DNA of 64,000 nt from Tamarix chinensis (taxonomy: Eukaryota > Streptophyta > Magnoliopsida > Caryophyllales > Tamaricaceae). Made by a program: the position numbers and the translations under genes. A model generated the notes under the pieces. That model did no database searches. It saw nothing but the letters and a program-made list of their open reading frames with translations, and was not told where the DNA came from. The stretch covers positions 34,879,090 through 34,943,089 of the forward strand of contig CM060180.1 in NCBI GenBank assembly GCA_030549775.1. The letters run 5' to 3'. Positions within the stretch are counted from its first letter, which is position 1. Each line of letters starts with the position of its first letter. This document shows positions 50,595-63,200 of the stretch, one piece after another.

Positions 50595-52211
50595 CGTCGG
50601 GTGGAAGCTATCAGCTAGTGCAGGGAACTCGGCATTTTATGGAATCGGAGTTGAGAATTACAGACGACGATGATATTGGAAATAAAAAGTTAGGGTATAA
50701 AAGATTATCTTTAATCTTTCTTAATTTTTCAGTTAATTCCCAATCATACCATCTATGGGAATGAACTACTGAGATTAAAGGCTTATAATTATCATTATCT
50801 TTTTTCATTTCCTTTCCCACCAAACAAATGTAGCAATTATAAAAATGAATTTTAAATTTTCATTTTCAAACCTTTTATGATTGTTTGGTAGGCGAAAATA
50901 AGACTTTGAAAATTAAAAGACGGAAATAAAAATAAAAATTAAGATTGAAAATTTATTTATTTATTTACGCTTTCATATTAGGTATGTAATAGAAATAATA
51001 AGAAAATAACTTATAAATAAAATTATATTATATTTGGTATGTAGGATTTAGATTGTAAATAAAATAGTCGATTTACTAAAGTATTTTAAAAAAATTATAA
51101 TATTTCTCTATATAATTATGTATAGGATTATTTAGTCTTTTATTTTTTTATACAATTTTTAAATATGAATTACTAGCCTCCCCTCATAATAAATTGTGAA
51201 GAATAGAATGTCATTTTTTCCATTCTCTGTCTAATTTTCATTCCCTTAAACAAATATAAGACATTTTAAATGTCATTTTCTATTCACATTATTAACTCTC
51301 TAAACCCGCAAAATAAAATATTCCTTGTCATGGGACTTAAATACTATTAGATAGTAAAGAATATTGAACATTATTTGGTTATAAAATTAATATTTTTATA
51401 TAGTTAATTAATAAATGACTTGTAAGTTGTTTGGAGTTACTTATTAAAAGTAGTTATTTGTAATAATTACTTATTTTATAAACTTTTTAGGCTAAAAATT
51501 TTCTAAATAAATAATTATCATGGAAAACTACTTTTTTATAAGTAGTTCCAAACATGGACTTGGTCATTTACTTATATAGAGTTTGTTTGGATTTGATTAA
51601 AAAAACATATTTTTACATAATTGTTATAAAAAGTAATTCCAAAATAATTATTGGTGCTTGATTTTACTTTCTAAAAGTTATTTTAAAAAATTAATTAATG
51701 AAAACTACTTTTTATAACTTTGATTTTAGACAAATATTACATTTTTGAATGAAAATAGTGTAGTATGGTCGTTAGCTAGTAAAAATGTCATTTAAGATAG
51801 GTTAAATTACAAATAAACCCTATTGTTTAACTTTAACAAATAAGAGAGGTTTTAACTTGAACCTATTGGTCTCCATCGACCGATATGCTCCCAATCTTCA
51901 TCTCCTTATCTCGCTCAATCTTTATTTATCCTTGTCATGTGTCATTTTCTCTAACTTCCCCAACCCATATCATCTAACAATCAAATCAAAAAAATTTTAA
52001 TCTCTAGTTTTCTCTAGTGTTCTTCACTATTTTGGTGCCACTCCTAGTAATAATTCTTCATTTTCTACATTAAGTGCCATTTTATTTCTATCAAAATACT
52101 TTAGCAAGGAATTGAATGCAAGCTTATATGATTACTATTTGATAATTACTTTTTAGAATTTCCAGTATTAGTGAGTGTAATTTTTGACATCTGAGGTTCT
52201 CTATTGAAATA
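50595..52211. other. Upstream region of the lectin gene and AT-rich intergenic DNA
   Basis: The first 200 bp should include the lectin promoter and 5' UTR. 50860-51310 and 51410-51730 contain inverted, MITE-like sequences, for example GTTTGGAGTTACTT near 51429 and AAGTAGTTCCAAAC near 51541. No coding sequence is recognised. Confidence 0.45.
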
Positions 52212-52216
52212 ACTAT

Positions 52217-53951
52217 ATGGGTGAATAGGGTTTTACACAATGGAAATGGCAAGAGAAAAAATTACATGCAATGTAGAATGGTTCAAAAACAAATTGCTCT
52301 CTACATCCACTACTAAAATATTTTTTTTCTTTTGGATTTTGAAATAGTAATAATATTTGTATTGATGATCACTCTTCTCTTGATGTATGAACCCTACAAT
52401 CTCAATTACCCTCTAAAAAATTATTTACAACATAACTTATTTATCCTTTCTAGTGTCTTTAAAAGAATTTATCAATAATGATAGGCAAACACTCACTAAC
52501 CCCTTTGAAATGAAATTTGTGAGGTGATTGTGATTACGAATGATTTTCACCAAGAATAAAAGAGATGTGATAAAAGATAGTACAATTTAAGAGTAATTAT
52601 ACCTAAGATAAGTGAGCAATGAATACTTTTTAATAATAAAAAAACTCAAAATTTGAAAGTTAAAAGAGTTTCAAGGAGCAATGGAATGATTTAAGAATAG
52701 ATGATTAATTGCACAATTAATGTTGTTAAACGTTGTTGTAATAAATGTAGGGGAACCTTATTAATAAGGCTCCCCCTCATTGTATAGCCACTAAACAAAA
52801 CAATTCTAAAAATTTGTATCGTCTAACGGGTAGAAAATCAACATCTAATATTCACCGATTGATCGATCTAGCCAAATCAGTCGATCAGTTATATAACCAA
52901 TTTACCGATGGTTCCAACCAATCGATTGATTATGTTCAAACTAGAATTTGAAAGTTACCATTACACAAACCAGTCGATCGATTTACTTAAACTAGCCAAT
53001 CGATTTTGCATGGTGCACAGTTGGTCTAATGAATATATACGAACAGTGGAATAGTTTAGTAACACCAACCAATGTGTTCATGTCACTAGTAGATCGCTTT
53101 GTTCAAACTATTCAATCGGTTTGGCAAAACCAGTTGACGAGTTTGAGTAGATACAAATGAGTTTCCGCATGAGTGAAAACCATGAATTGGTTTGTCAAAC
53201 TAGTTGATTATTTTTCTCAAACCAGTCGATCGATTTGGCAAAACCATTCAATGAGTTCAAATAGATATGAATGGGTTTTTGCAGGAGTGAAACTCATGAA
53301 CTAGTTGGTCAAAACAGTTGCTTAGTTTCTTCAAACTAGTTAATTGGTTTGGTAAAACTAGTCGATGAGTTTAATAGAGACGAATAGGTTTTCTACAGGG
53401 GTAAAACCCATGGACTAGTTGGTTAAACCAATCGATCGGTTTAGTAGAGCCAAGAAATTGATTAAATGTGTCAATCTATTCATCTAAGTTTAACTCATTT
53501 CATGCATTCGATTAAACTGAGTCAGACGACCAGTTCTGATTGAAACCAACCAATAAGTTTTAAAACACTTTTGAAGGATTTAGAAATCAAGATCAACCAT
53601 CAATTCCTATAAAAGTGAATTTAAATCAAGTGTTTAAAAACATTTTAAAGAGTTTTGATCAAAATGTGAACTTTCTCAACTTAATTATTTACATGGAACC
53701 TAAGACCTTAGAAATATGATCCGTAAACTTCAAGTCTTGGTTATCTTTTATGTGTTTTTATCTTGTACTTGAAAACTTGATTGCTCTTTTAACTTTTCAC
53801 ATTTAGAGAAATTCTTTGAGTAGGTATATTTTAGATATCTTTGTATGTCAATGATAATACATGCACACATAAGAAAATGCATTAGTTATACATATTTGTT
53901 TGTTATTATAAAAATAAGGACAATGACATTGTTTGACCTAAGAGGTCAACA
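52217..53951. mobile_element. Dispersed repeat, copy 1 (1735 bp, unclassified)
   Basis: Related over its length to 57030-58770. Shared landmarks are GGGTTTTACACAATGGAAATG at the left, ACAATCTCAATTACCCT, a central zone dense in CCAGTCGATCGATTTGG-like motifs, and TTGGTTATCTTTTATGT...AATGACATTGTTTGACCT...GGTCAACA at the right. ACTAT flanks both ends (52212-52216, 53952-53956), and on the minus strand it starts TGTTGACC, so an LTR or similar terminal-repeat element is possible. No coding frame is seen. Confidence 0.6.
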
Positions 53952-53956
53952 ACTAT

Positions 53957-55029
53957 TTTTACTAGTATTTCATTCCTTTTATTTGATTTTCCATGTCTTG
54001 CTATTGGTCAAGGAAATGCTAGTTTTTAACATACTCGATTGCAATAATAATTTGATTCTTGATAGGAAGGTCTTGGGGCATTTAAAAAGTATGACTACTA
54101 TTGGGGTGTTTTTCATCTTGGTAAGTTCTTTACAGTTTGTTGTATTAAATATAGATAGATAATTTGTCAATCTTCATGTGTTAAAATAATATTTAACGTC
54201 TTTAGTTCCTATCCTCATTGTTATTGGTCCCTTTTTTAAAATATTTGTTGAAATGATGCTCTTATGGTTGTCAACATATGCGATTATTTTTTGTTAGTGA
54301 AGAAAAAGAAGAAACTACCTTTTGTGCTTATCAGAGCTTTGTATTTGTTGGGTGGATATGGCACTAGTTAACTAATTAAGTTTATATACGTATTGGGATA
54401 AGGTTTGCTCAAAATATCATACTTATAGCAATTTTTTATATTACCTTTCCGTTGTTAATCTAGGTTCTATATTTATATATTCCCTATAAAACTATATTGT
54501 TAATTTTATTTTATTTCTTTGATTATATCTAATACAATTGGATTTCCACTCTTGCACCATGTTAAATTCTTTTTTGTTTGATCATATCATATAAAATGTG
54601 TTGCTAACAAATATTCATTTTCCATGTTCTCTTATTTGTTGGAAAGATAGTGTGATGATATATGATTCATTTTTGTATATCGGTTACTTATTTTGTTCTT
54701 CGTTGCTTGTTGTTAAGAGAGATAGGGGAGGGAGAGAGAGCATAAGACTTTGTAGTTAGATTGATCATTGGCATTATTTTGTGCAGTCAAAGATGAATAT
54801 TATGAATGCTCAATCAATGACTTATCCCAGTACCAATGTTCTTTTCGTTTCTTATTTGAGCATTGTTGGCTAGAGCTTAATCCATAGAGCTAACAACTTC
54901 AGTGTGTTGTGTATAAAAAATATGCAAACAACCCAATTTCCCTATAGTTTTAAACAATTCATTTCGATCCCATCATGGATAAATAATGAAGTGGAAAATG
55001 TCTGATATACGTAGCATCTATGACATCTT
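53957..55029. other. Intergenic, no gene recognised
   Basis: AT-rich sequence with short frames only. A GAGAGAG tract lies near 54720-54740. No known motif is identified. Confidence 0.5.
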
Positions 55030-55330
55030 CACCAAATAATTTACATTGGGTTGAGTTAAGGAATCAAACATTTGTTCAATTATGTATTGAGAAGTCTAAG
55101 AGAAACGATAGGCCTAGTTCGAGTTTCAACAATATCGAATGCTCCAATATTATTGATGGTCTTTTTAAACTTAAGAATGTGTGATATCACAAAGAATTAT
55201 TTTACTGCAACAAAGGATAAATACTTATCATTGATGAAGTTTGAAAACAAAACACGATTTGGGAGGGATCCAAAACACTAGTGAAATCACTTGTGGAGAA
55301 GATAGAAGGAAGACTAGTTTATCGCTCGTG
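55030..55330 (+). pseudogene. Myb/SANT-like domain fragment (Harbinger-associated type)
   Basis: The plus strand reads NQTFVQLCIEKSKRNDRPSS, SFNNIECSNIIDGLFKLKNV, a stop, then in a shifted frame DKYLSLMKFENKTRFGRDPK. This follows the Myb/SANT-like domain found in plant Harbinger transposon partner proteins and related nuclear proteins (helix, hydrophilic loop with RP, GW-like position, LK...F..L...TGFGWDP). A TGA stop and a frameshift within 200 bp show decay. No transposase is seen nearby. The assignment is by motif memory only. Confidence 0.5.
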
Positions 55331-56480
55331 TGATGCATTAAGGTATTTAAAATTTAAATATAATAAAGAATTTGATTTCATGAATATGAAACTACATGCT
55401 CTTTTCCCTAAGCCTAAATCCTTACTTTAATAGAGGAAATTTTAGATGGGCATATTAGATATAATATTTTCTTTTTTTTTACTAACTAAAGTTGTTCTTA
55501 GTAATCAGGTAAATTTTTTGTCATATTTCATAAATAACACAAATTTGGTAGTATATTTTAGATGGTAACAAATAGTTATTCTAGTTAATTCAATTGGATG
55601 ATATTTTTTTTTACTATTTATATGAAAATATCTAGCGGTATTATTTGATAATGATAGTCCTTAGGCCATCTACATAAGTGACTTCATTTGGTGGATCCTA
55701 AAACATAAATAAACATCACTTGATTGCATCTATTTTGTATCTTTCTATTAGTAAATATTATTACTATACTTCATATAATTCATATATAATAATTATCTGA
55801 ATAATTTAATTATTATTTTATAATTTACATATAGTATTGATATTTGAATTTATGATTTTCAAAAGTGTTGATAAAGAAATAATAATAATAATTGTTAATA
55901 AATAATATTATTAATTAAAATTATATATTAACATTTTTTATTATGGTGTATTAAAAAATCAAATAGAGTTAAGTTGACAAAAAAAAATAAGACACTAACC
56001 TTCCACTAAATCCAAATATTATATTATAAGAGGGCAACATAATTCTAAATGCTTATAAATTGGCTAGTTAGGCGTGTATTTGTTTATTAACTCTATTATT
56101 CATTATTAAAAACTACTCTTCCACTCATAAAAATTAGAAAGAATATTAATAAAGTCATATATGGAGTACGAAAACTCAAGATTGAGGGGATGCTTTAGCC
56201 CATGTTCCCGGCTTTACTTTAATGGTGTTGATACCACCTAGGTTCAACTAAAAACCACTCTATAAAGGGGAGCATTGCATCTAATGTTATGATATTAATT
56301 TATTTATTTACTAAATAATTTATAAGGAGTGTTAAAATAAGTAATAAAGAAAATGAATAAAAAAACTTCAAAAACATCTAATAAGTTAAAAATTCAAGTT
56401 GAAGCAAAGTATAAGATGACAAACAATAATGTTTCAAGAATTGACAATTTTTGTATCCTTTTGGTCCATGACAAGTATAG
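55331..56480. other. Intergenic, no gene recognised
   Basis: Very AT-rich DNA with no coding frame of note and no clear repeat. Confidence 0.5.
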
Positions 56481-57000
56481 GTGTAACACCCATAATTTTA
56501 AAATTGAAAGCATAAAAAATAAGGGAAAATGGGGAAGCTAAAAATGATATCAAGGGTATTACCGGTACTTCTAGTGCTGGTAGACACCACTTTTTCACTT
56601 ACACTAAATGTTAAGATTAAAACTTAAAATAGAAAATAAAACAAAAACTTCACAATATTTTTAATATAATAAGATGTCATAAGAATGAATTCAAGTAACA
56701 ATGTTAAAAGTAGTCAACAACACATTAATGAATTAAACAACTCCACTATATTTAAGATTAATTTGAAATCAAAACACCATCAAAAGATAAAACTCTAAAA
56801 GTTAAACTATTCTCTCTACTCGTCTCACAAGCATACATCCATCATTAAGTATGGTTATAATATACATGCATAAGAGTCTCTATTCACCATATACATCTTG
56901 AATAGTCCCAACCCCATTTAAATAGTAACAAGTTAGCCAAGAAAAAAAACTAAGTTATCCATTAGTTGGAAGGGAAATATCATAATTTATAGAATCATTA
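56481..57000 (-). mobile_element. Degraded end of a long LTR related to types A and B
   Basis: TGTAACACCCATAATTTTAAAA at 56481, then ATTACCGGTACTTCTAGTGCTGG and TAAATGTTAAG, parallel the TGTAACACCCC...TTACCGCTACACTTAGTACCAG...AGTGCTAAGGCT end of the other long LTRs in the same order. Similarity fades within a few hundred bp, so this is an old fragment with an approximate right limit. Confidence 0.5.
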
Positions 57001-57029
57001 TAGTACATCAAACACAACCACATAAGTAT

Positions 57030-58770
57030 ATGGAAAATACCCTAGAGGGGTTAAATAAAATTTTATGCAATGGAAATGAAAAAATATAAATTAACACACA
57101 GTGTAGAGTGGATTACCATTTACATCCACTATCAAAGGGTTCTCCTTTTTAGATTTTAAAATAGTGGTGTGTTTCTATTAACAATCATTCTTTTCTTGGT
57201 TTATGAGACTTACAATCTCAATGACCCTATAAGAGATGATTTATAACTTGACCTATTTATCTTCTCTAGACTCTTCGTAAGAATCTCTCAAGAATGATAG
57301 GCAAAAACTTACTAACCCTTTTAAATGAATTTTGAGAGGAGGTTGTGATTACATATAATTCTCACCAAGAATACAAGATATGAAAGTATATAACTTTGGA
57401 TGAGATGTAATCTAGATAGCTGTGATAAGAGATATTCTAATTTAGGAATAGTTCTAGCTAATAGAGGGGATCAAAGTGAACTTTTCAGTAAAATCTCAAA
57501 ATATGAAAGTTTGGAAATTTTGAGCGAGCAATTGAATGATTTGAGAGTAAGAGATTAATTACACAATCAATGTTAATGAAAATTTGTTGTAATAAATATA
57601 GAGAGACCTTATTTATAAGTGTTTCCTCGTTTTATAGCCGTTAGATACAAAATATCAAAAAGTTTTATAACTCAATGGGCGAAAAATCAGCATTTAATGC
57701 TAACCAGTCGATCGATATGGACAAATAAGTTGATTAGTTATACGACCATTTGATCGGGGGTTTAAACCAGTTGACTATCTATGTTTAGACCATAAGTGGA
57801 AATTTATCGTTGTGTAAACTAGTCGATTAATTTAATGAAACCAATCGATTAGTTATGCATAATGCATAGTTGGTCTTAAGAACATATATGAACAATGACA
57901 TGGTATGGTAAGACCAACCAATGTGTTCATTTTAACAGTTGATTCGTTTGATCAAATCGATTGATTGGTTTGAAAAAACTAGTTGACGTATTTAAATAGA
58001 GACGAATGGGTTTCTGTGGGAATAAAACTCATGGATTGGTTGGTTAAACTATTCAATCGGTTTGGTGAAACTAGTCAATGTATTTAAATAGATACGAATA
58101 AGGTTATGCTTATATAGGAATGAAACCCATTAATTGGCGAGTTAAGTCAGTTAACCGGTTTCCTCAAACCAGTCGATTGGTTTATCAAAACCAATCGATG
58201 AGTTTAAATAGAGATGAATATGTAGGAATGAAACCCATAGAGTGGTAGGTCAAACCAATTGATCAATTTTGAAACCATTTGATCAATTTGTTGCACCAAT
58301 CGATCTGTCAGAGTTTAACCCATTTCATGCCTTTGATTAAACGGAACCAGTCGGTCTTGAGACCGGTCTCCTAGTGTCAATTGGAACCAACTATTTAGTT
58401 TTAAAAACACTTTTGAAGAGTGTATGAAATGAATACAAGTCAAATGTTTTTCAACAAAAATTTTTAAAGATTTTTAATTAAAATATGAACTTTTTTCAAC
58501 TTAACTCTTTACAAGAAAGCTAAGACTTAATAAATATTATCCTTAACCTTCAAATCTTGGTTATCTTCCATGTTTTGTTTTCTTGTGATTGGAAACTTGA
58601 TTGCTCTTTTACATTTGCACATTTGGAGAATGCTTTGAGTGGATGTGTTTTAGATGTCTTTGTAAGTTAGTTGTTGTACATGCCCACTTAAGCAAACACA
58701 TTAGTTATTAACATCTGTTTGTTATTATCAAAATATGTATAATGACATTATCTGACCTTTGAGGTCAACA
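57030..58770. mobile_element. Dispersed repeat, copy 2 (1741 bp, unclassified)
   Basis: Second copy of the 52217-53951 repeat, in the same orientation and nearly the same length, with many substitutions. It carries ACCCTAGAGGGGTTAAATA at the left, the same CGATCGAT/CAATCGATT-rich middle, and GACATTATCTGACCTTTGAGGTCAACA at the right. The flanks AGTAT and ATATC do not form a clear duplication. No coding frame. Confidence 0.6.
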
Positions 58771-59353
58771 ATATCAAATGATAAGATAAATATTAGTTTA
58801 CCATTTATAAATCCTCTTTAATCTATAACTACATAAACACACTATACAATTTTATCAATTGAGTGGGTAAAACTCAACAAGGAAGATCACCTAACAAACA
58901 AGTATAAAGACATCTAATAACAACCAAAACCAATCATAGAAGATCTGCCTCCTAAGAAATCCTAGTAGTCCTAACACCAAAAGGCAAAATCCAACCCTAG
59001 TCATACTATTTTTTAAGTGTGTACAACCCCTAAGATGTTCAAAGATATTAACAAAGTAGACATGAAGCCTTATTGGCTCTTAGTCAGGTAAATAAAGTGA
59101 GTGATCACACAACTCTACAAACTAAAAAAAAAAAGGGATTGACGGTACAGGTGTTCAACATTCAATCCAAACTAGACCAACTCATTATTTTAGGTTTTGG
59201 TCCAAGACCATACCGGTATTTTTATCTCTAATCTGGGCTTCTATCATGAAGTAAAATTTTTATTATCCTTAATCAGTTCCTATCCATGCTAGCCAGGTCT
59301 TTGGGTTCGACTAAGAATCTTATTAATATTTTATCCAAAAAAAACATATTTTT

Positions 59354-59396
<43 letters not shown>

Positions 59397-59402
<6 letters not shown>

Positions 59403-59604
59403 TTTAGGCTCTTGTACAAACCATTACTTAAAATACAAATGTAGGAACCTTTAATTACCATTAGATCTAGAAGATTGAAGGGTCAAGATTAAAATAAATT
59501 CAAGTTAGTTATTTACTAAATCTTGACCATTGATCAAATACTAATCTAATGGTTATGATTGGTTCCTACAAATGTATTTTAAAAATAGTGTGTATGGGAC
59601 CTTC

Positions 59605-59614
<10 letters not shown>
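59397..59614. mobile_element. MITE inside a TA dinucleotide microsatellite
   Basis: TA repeats lie directly on both sides (59358-59400 and 59609-59640). Between them the left arm TTAAAATACAAATGTAGGAACC and the right arm GGTTCCTACAAATGTATTTTAA are near-perfect inverted repeats within arms of about 80 bp. Such microsatellite-embedded elements (Micron-like) are known in plants. No coding content. Confidence 0.75.
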
Positions 59615-59644
<30 letters not shown>

Positions 59645-60162
59645 AGCAATTTTGGTCTTTACCAGTGTTGGATCAGTCATTTTGGTTTATTATCAGCCTA
59701 GTATTCAGTCTTGACTTTGAAAAATTTCGATCCTTAACCGAGTTCTAGTTCGATTTTGTACTAATGCACACCCGTAAGTATCGATCCCCAACTCTATAAG
59801 GCCTACCCCAAATGACCCTATCATACTCTCATTATCCACTTTAAATTTTAATGCCTTATTCAACGCAATCATATAATACATAAAAAACGCAAGGTCATAT
59901 TCATTACTTATTTAATCACTGTTCAATAATACGTACCTTTCATATTTGGTACTTTCTAAAATAGTAACTTCCATAAATAATACTTTCCGTAATTAACACA
60001 TCCCATAAATAAAAACTTCCAAAAATATTACTTTTATTAAATAAGGTTATCCACAATGCCCTTTTTAATTTGAATGGTTTCCAAAAAGTGTTGTTTACTT
60101 TGGTCACACTCCAACCATCATTGTAGTTCAATGGCAATTGGGAAAATAAAGATCATACATAA

Positions 60163-60163
<1 letters not shown>

Positions 60164-60200
<37 letters not shown>

Positions 60201-60209
60201 ATTAATAAT

Positions 60210-60265
<56 letters not shown>
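60164..60265. repeat. AAT/ATT triplet inverted repeat
   Basis: An AAT run (60164-60197) meets an ATT run (60213-60265) at the palindromic centre ACTATTAATAATAGT. The whole can fold into a long hairpin. It probably arose by replication slippage on an inverted duplication. Confidence 0.9.
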
Positions 60266-60266
<1 letters not shown>

Positions 60267-63200
60267 AAACAATGGTTACCATATACACAAAAATGAAGCA
60301 TATTATATCATATATTGCAAATATGGTATCATATGTATCAAGATATAATTTATAATTTACAAAAGAGTAGCTAGATAAGTAAGTGGGTTGTTTGACCTAC
60401 GACTAATAATTTCTCACTATATAAAGATCCTATAAATTAGTAACAATTAACTATTAGTGCTAATAATTATGCTAGTTATAAAATTCTATACTTTATGTCA
60501 CGTATTAGTGCGATCCCAAAATATCCATCTATTTCAACCAACTAATTAATCTAAAATCTAATGTGTGATAAGAATTTATTAACACCTCTATACAATATAA
60601 TCCCTTTGTATAAAAATATTATTATATCATTAAATTTTTGTATAAAAAATAAAATTATTTTAGTAAATTCAAAGCCTAATTTCCATTTTACCCTCACTTT
60701 ATTTAATTATATGTGCATTAAATGATTTGTTGTTTTTCAACAAATCATCTAAGTGTAATTTTAATATTACTTTTATTACTTATTTATAAAGTTTACAAAT
60801 CATTAAAATAACTTTATTTTTTATATGGATGAAATATTTGCGATACTCCAAATTTGAAACTCAATGAGTAGTCAACCATGTATGGTATATTAACCATAAA
60901 CTTAACCCCAAAATTTATATACCATATAAACCAAAATCTTTCTCAAAAATTAATGCATGTTCTCCACAAAAAGATGTAGTAAAATCAACTAACAAAAAGT
61001 ATAGTGAAAAACTCTTTCTCAAAAGTTTCCAACCACTAAGAATATCTCCAACTTTTAATAAAAACCTTTTTGCTTAAAATTCACATCATATAACCAAAAA
61101 GATGATTAGATATTTACTTAATATATCATCAAAACATAATTGATAGAATATCATTAAATACACCATAATATGATCTTCTAATTATTATTTTCGTATACCA
61201 ACCGATTTAACACAGAGAAAACTCAGATGAGTTTCCTCTAAAAGCACTTTCAATTCAGAACGTAACTATCATAAAAATCAAGGTTTTAAGAAGAAGAAAA
61301 AAAAATGCTAAGCTGCTTAAGTAACTCTATGAGAATCATACTACCATTACATGATGATATTTAATCTATATACTCCTCTAATCTTCATGATCTTATTGCA
61401 TTACTCCAAGTCCTTCTATTAGTACCTTCTAACTGCTTCTAGAACAACTTTAAGCATGTAAAATAATTTGCATTAGGAACATAAAGAAACTCATCATTAT
61501 TTTTTATCATCAAAACTAGGAATTCAACATCTTGTCAACACGCTCTTTAAACATTTATGCAACCTTCCTCAATATGTAAAAATTAGCCATTTGAATACCA
61601 CAAACATAAAGTTATTAGTAATAAGATTCATAATTGTCTCGAAGTATGATAGACATGGAAATAATTTAAACTTAAAAGCTAACATTATGTGTTTGATATG
61701 CACTTGTGATGTTAGCTTACAAGAGGTTGACAAATACTTAACACATGTGCATCCACATGGTTGTGGTTCTGACTATACTTTTGGATCAAGAATCTTGATC
61801 ACAATTGTAATTTTTCATTGAATTTCTATCGTGGGGTTGTTTATCATGTTAGTAAAGTTGTCTACCAATTAATGTAAAGACTCAACAATCAATGCACAAT
61901 TGTACCCCCAAACTAAGTTAATTTCAGTTTGATTTTTGTCAATAATCAACTATTAACTTCAACCAACTAATACTTCCATAGATAATAATCACACACATTT
62001 GTGGTTTGTAGTAGTCGTGTAAAGAAAAGAAGTATGGAACAAAATCTTTGACATATATTCTAAGATGTGTCCAAAATGCAATTGATACTCAATTATACTC
62101 AATTCTGGGAATACAACCTTACCTAGATATTATGTTTGAGGCTCCAAAAAGGCCACACAAATCAAATCTAATTCATGATCAACATGATAGACCTTAGAAC
62201 CATTGGTAGGACAAAAATAATCATACCCTTATAGAGATAATGCCTCAAAATATGCATGTTTTTTGGTCATTAAGCATGGATCTCCAATTCAAGCGAGGTA
62301 TGGAAGTGCATGCGTCATTGCATACTTCATTAAAAGCGGACTACATCTAGAAAAAGGCATAACAATTTGGTTTTCACACTTAGGAACTCTTTAATCAATA
62401 GGAGTTAGAAACTCAAAATGATAGCCCATAAAATAGTGGAAATGAATATTATCTACCAAATTATAATGATGCTAAAAATAGTTTGCAAAGTTTAATATAT
62501 CCAATTTGAAATTAGAATAGAAGATGCCTAAATCTAAATCCATGTGATATACATTTTGGGAACACACGACCTAAAGACTTTACCCACTAATAAATGAGCT
62601 AATTCAAAACAAAGAGGGTGCACATCATATAATGGAGCAGATGTAGACATATCACATGATGTGACATTAACCTTTAGAAAAATACCACAAAATAGTTATC
62701 AAAGCATAAAATTAGCAATTGTAAACTAAAACTACAATATGATATAATGAAAAAACATCTCCACATAGTCCCCTATCGCTAAAGTTCTCATCAAATTCCA
62801 TTAACACTTGTTCTCCCTAATAAAACTTTTCTTTTATGTAATTCTTACTTCAAAAAATTAATTAATCTTTCCAAATATTTCAAAACAACATATAACAAAA
62901 ATCTATTTACGCTTGTCATATACATTTTAATTATTTTTTTTATAATTCAATTGTTCATGTGATGAGCTAAGGTGTTTTTTTTTTGTATATAAAATGGGCA
63001 TTTTTGTTATAAAATGATGAACTACACAATATCATTGAATTGGATTTATTCATTGTGAAATATATAATATGGTTAGTAATACTGTTTATTTTTTATCTTG
63101 TCATTAATAACTTTATTTACTTCATGCTAATGAAATTCATGTAATTTTAGGTTATATGAAAAAAATTGTAGAGCATGAAGGACTGAGCTCATCCAAAACA

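Noticed and set aside
50276..50764. 162-residue plus-strand frame opposite the lectin gene
   Set aside because: It is the antisense shadow of the Pro/His-rich lectin exon 1.
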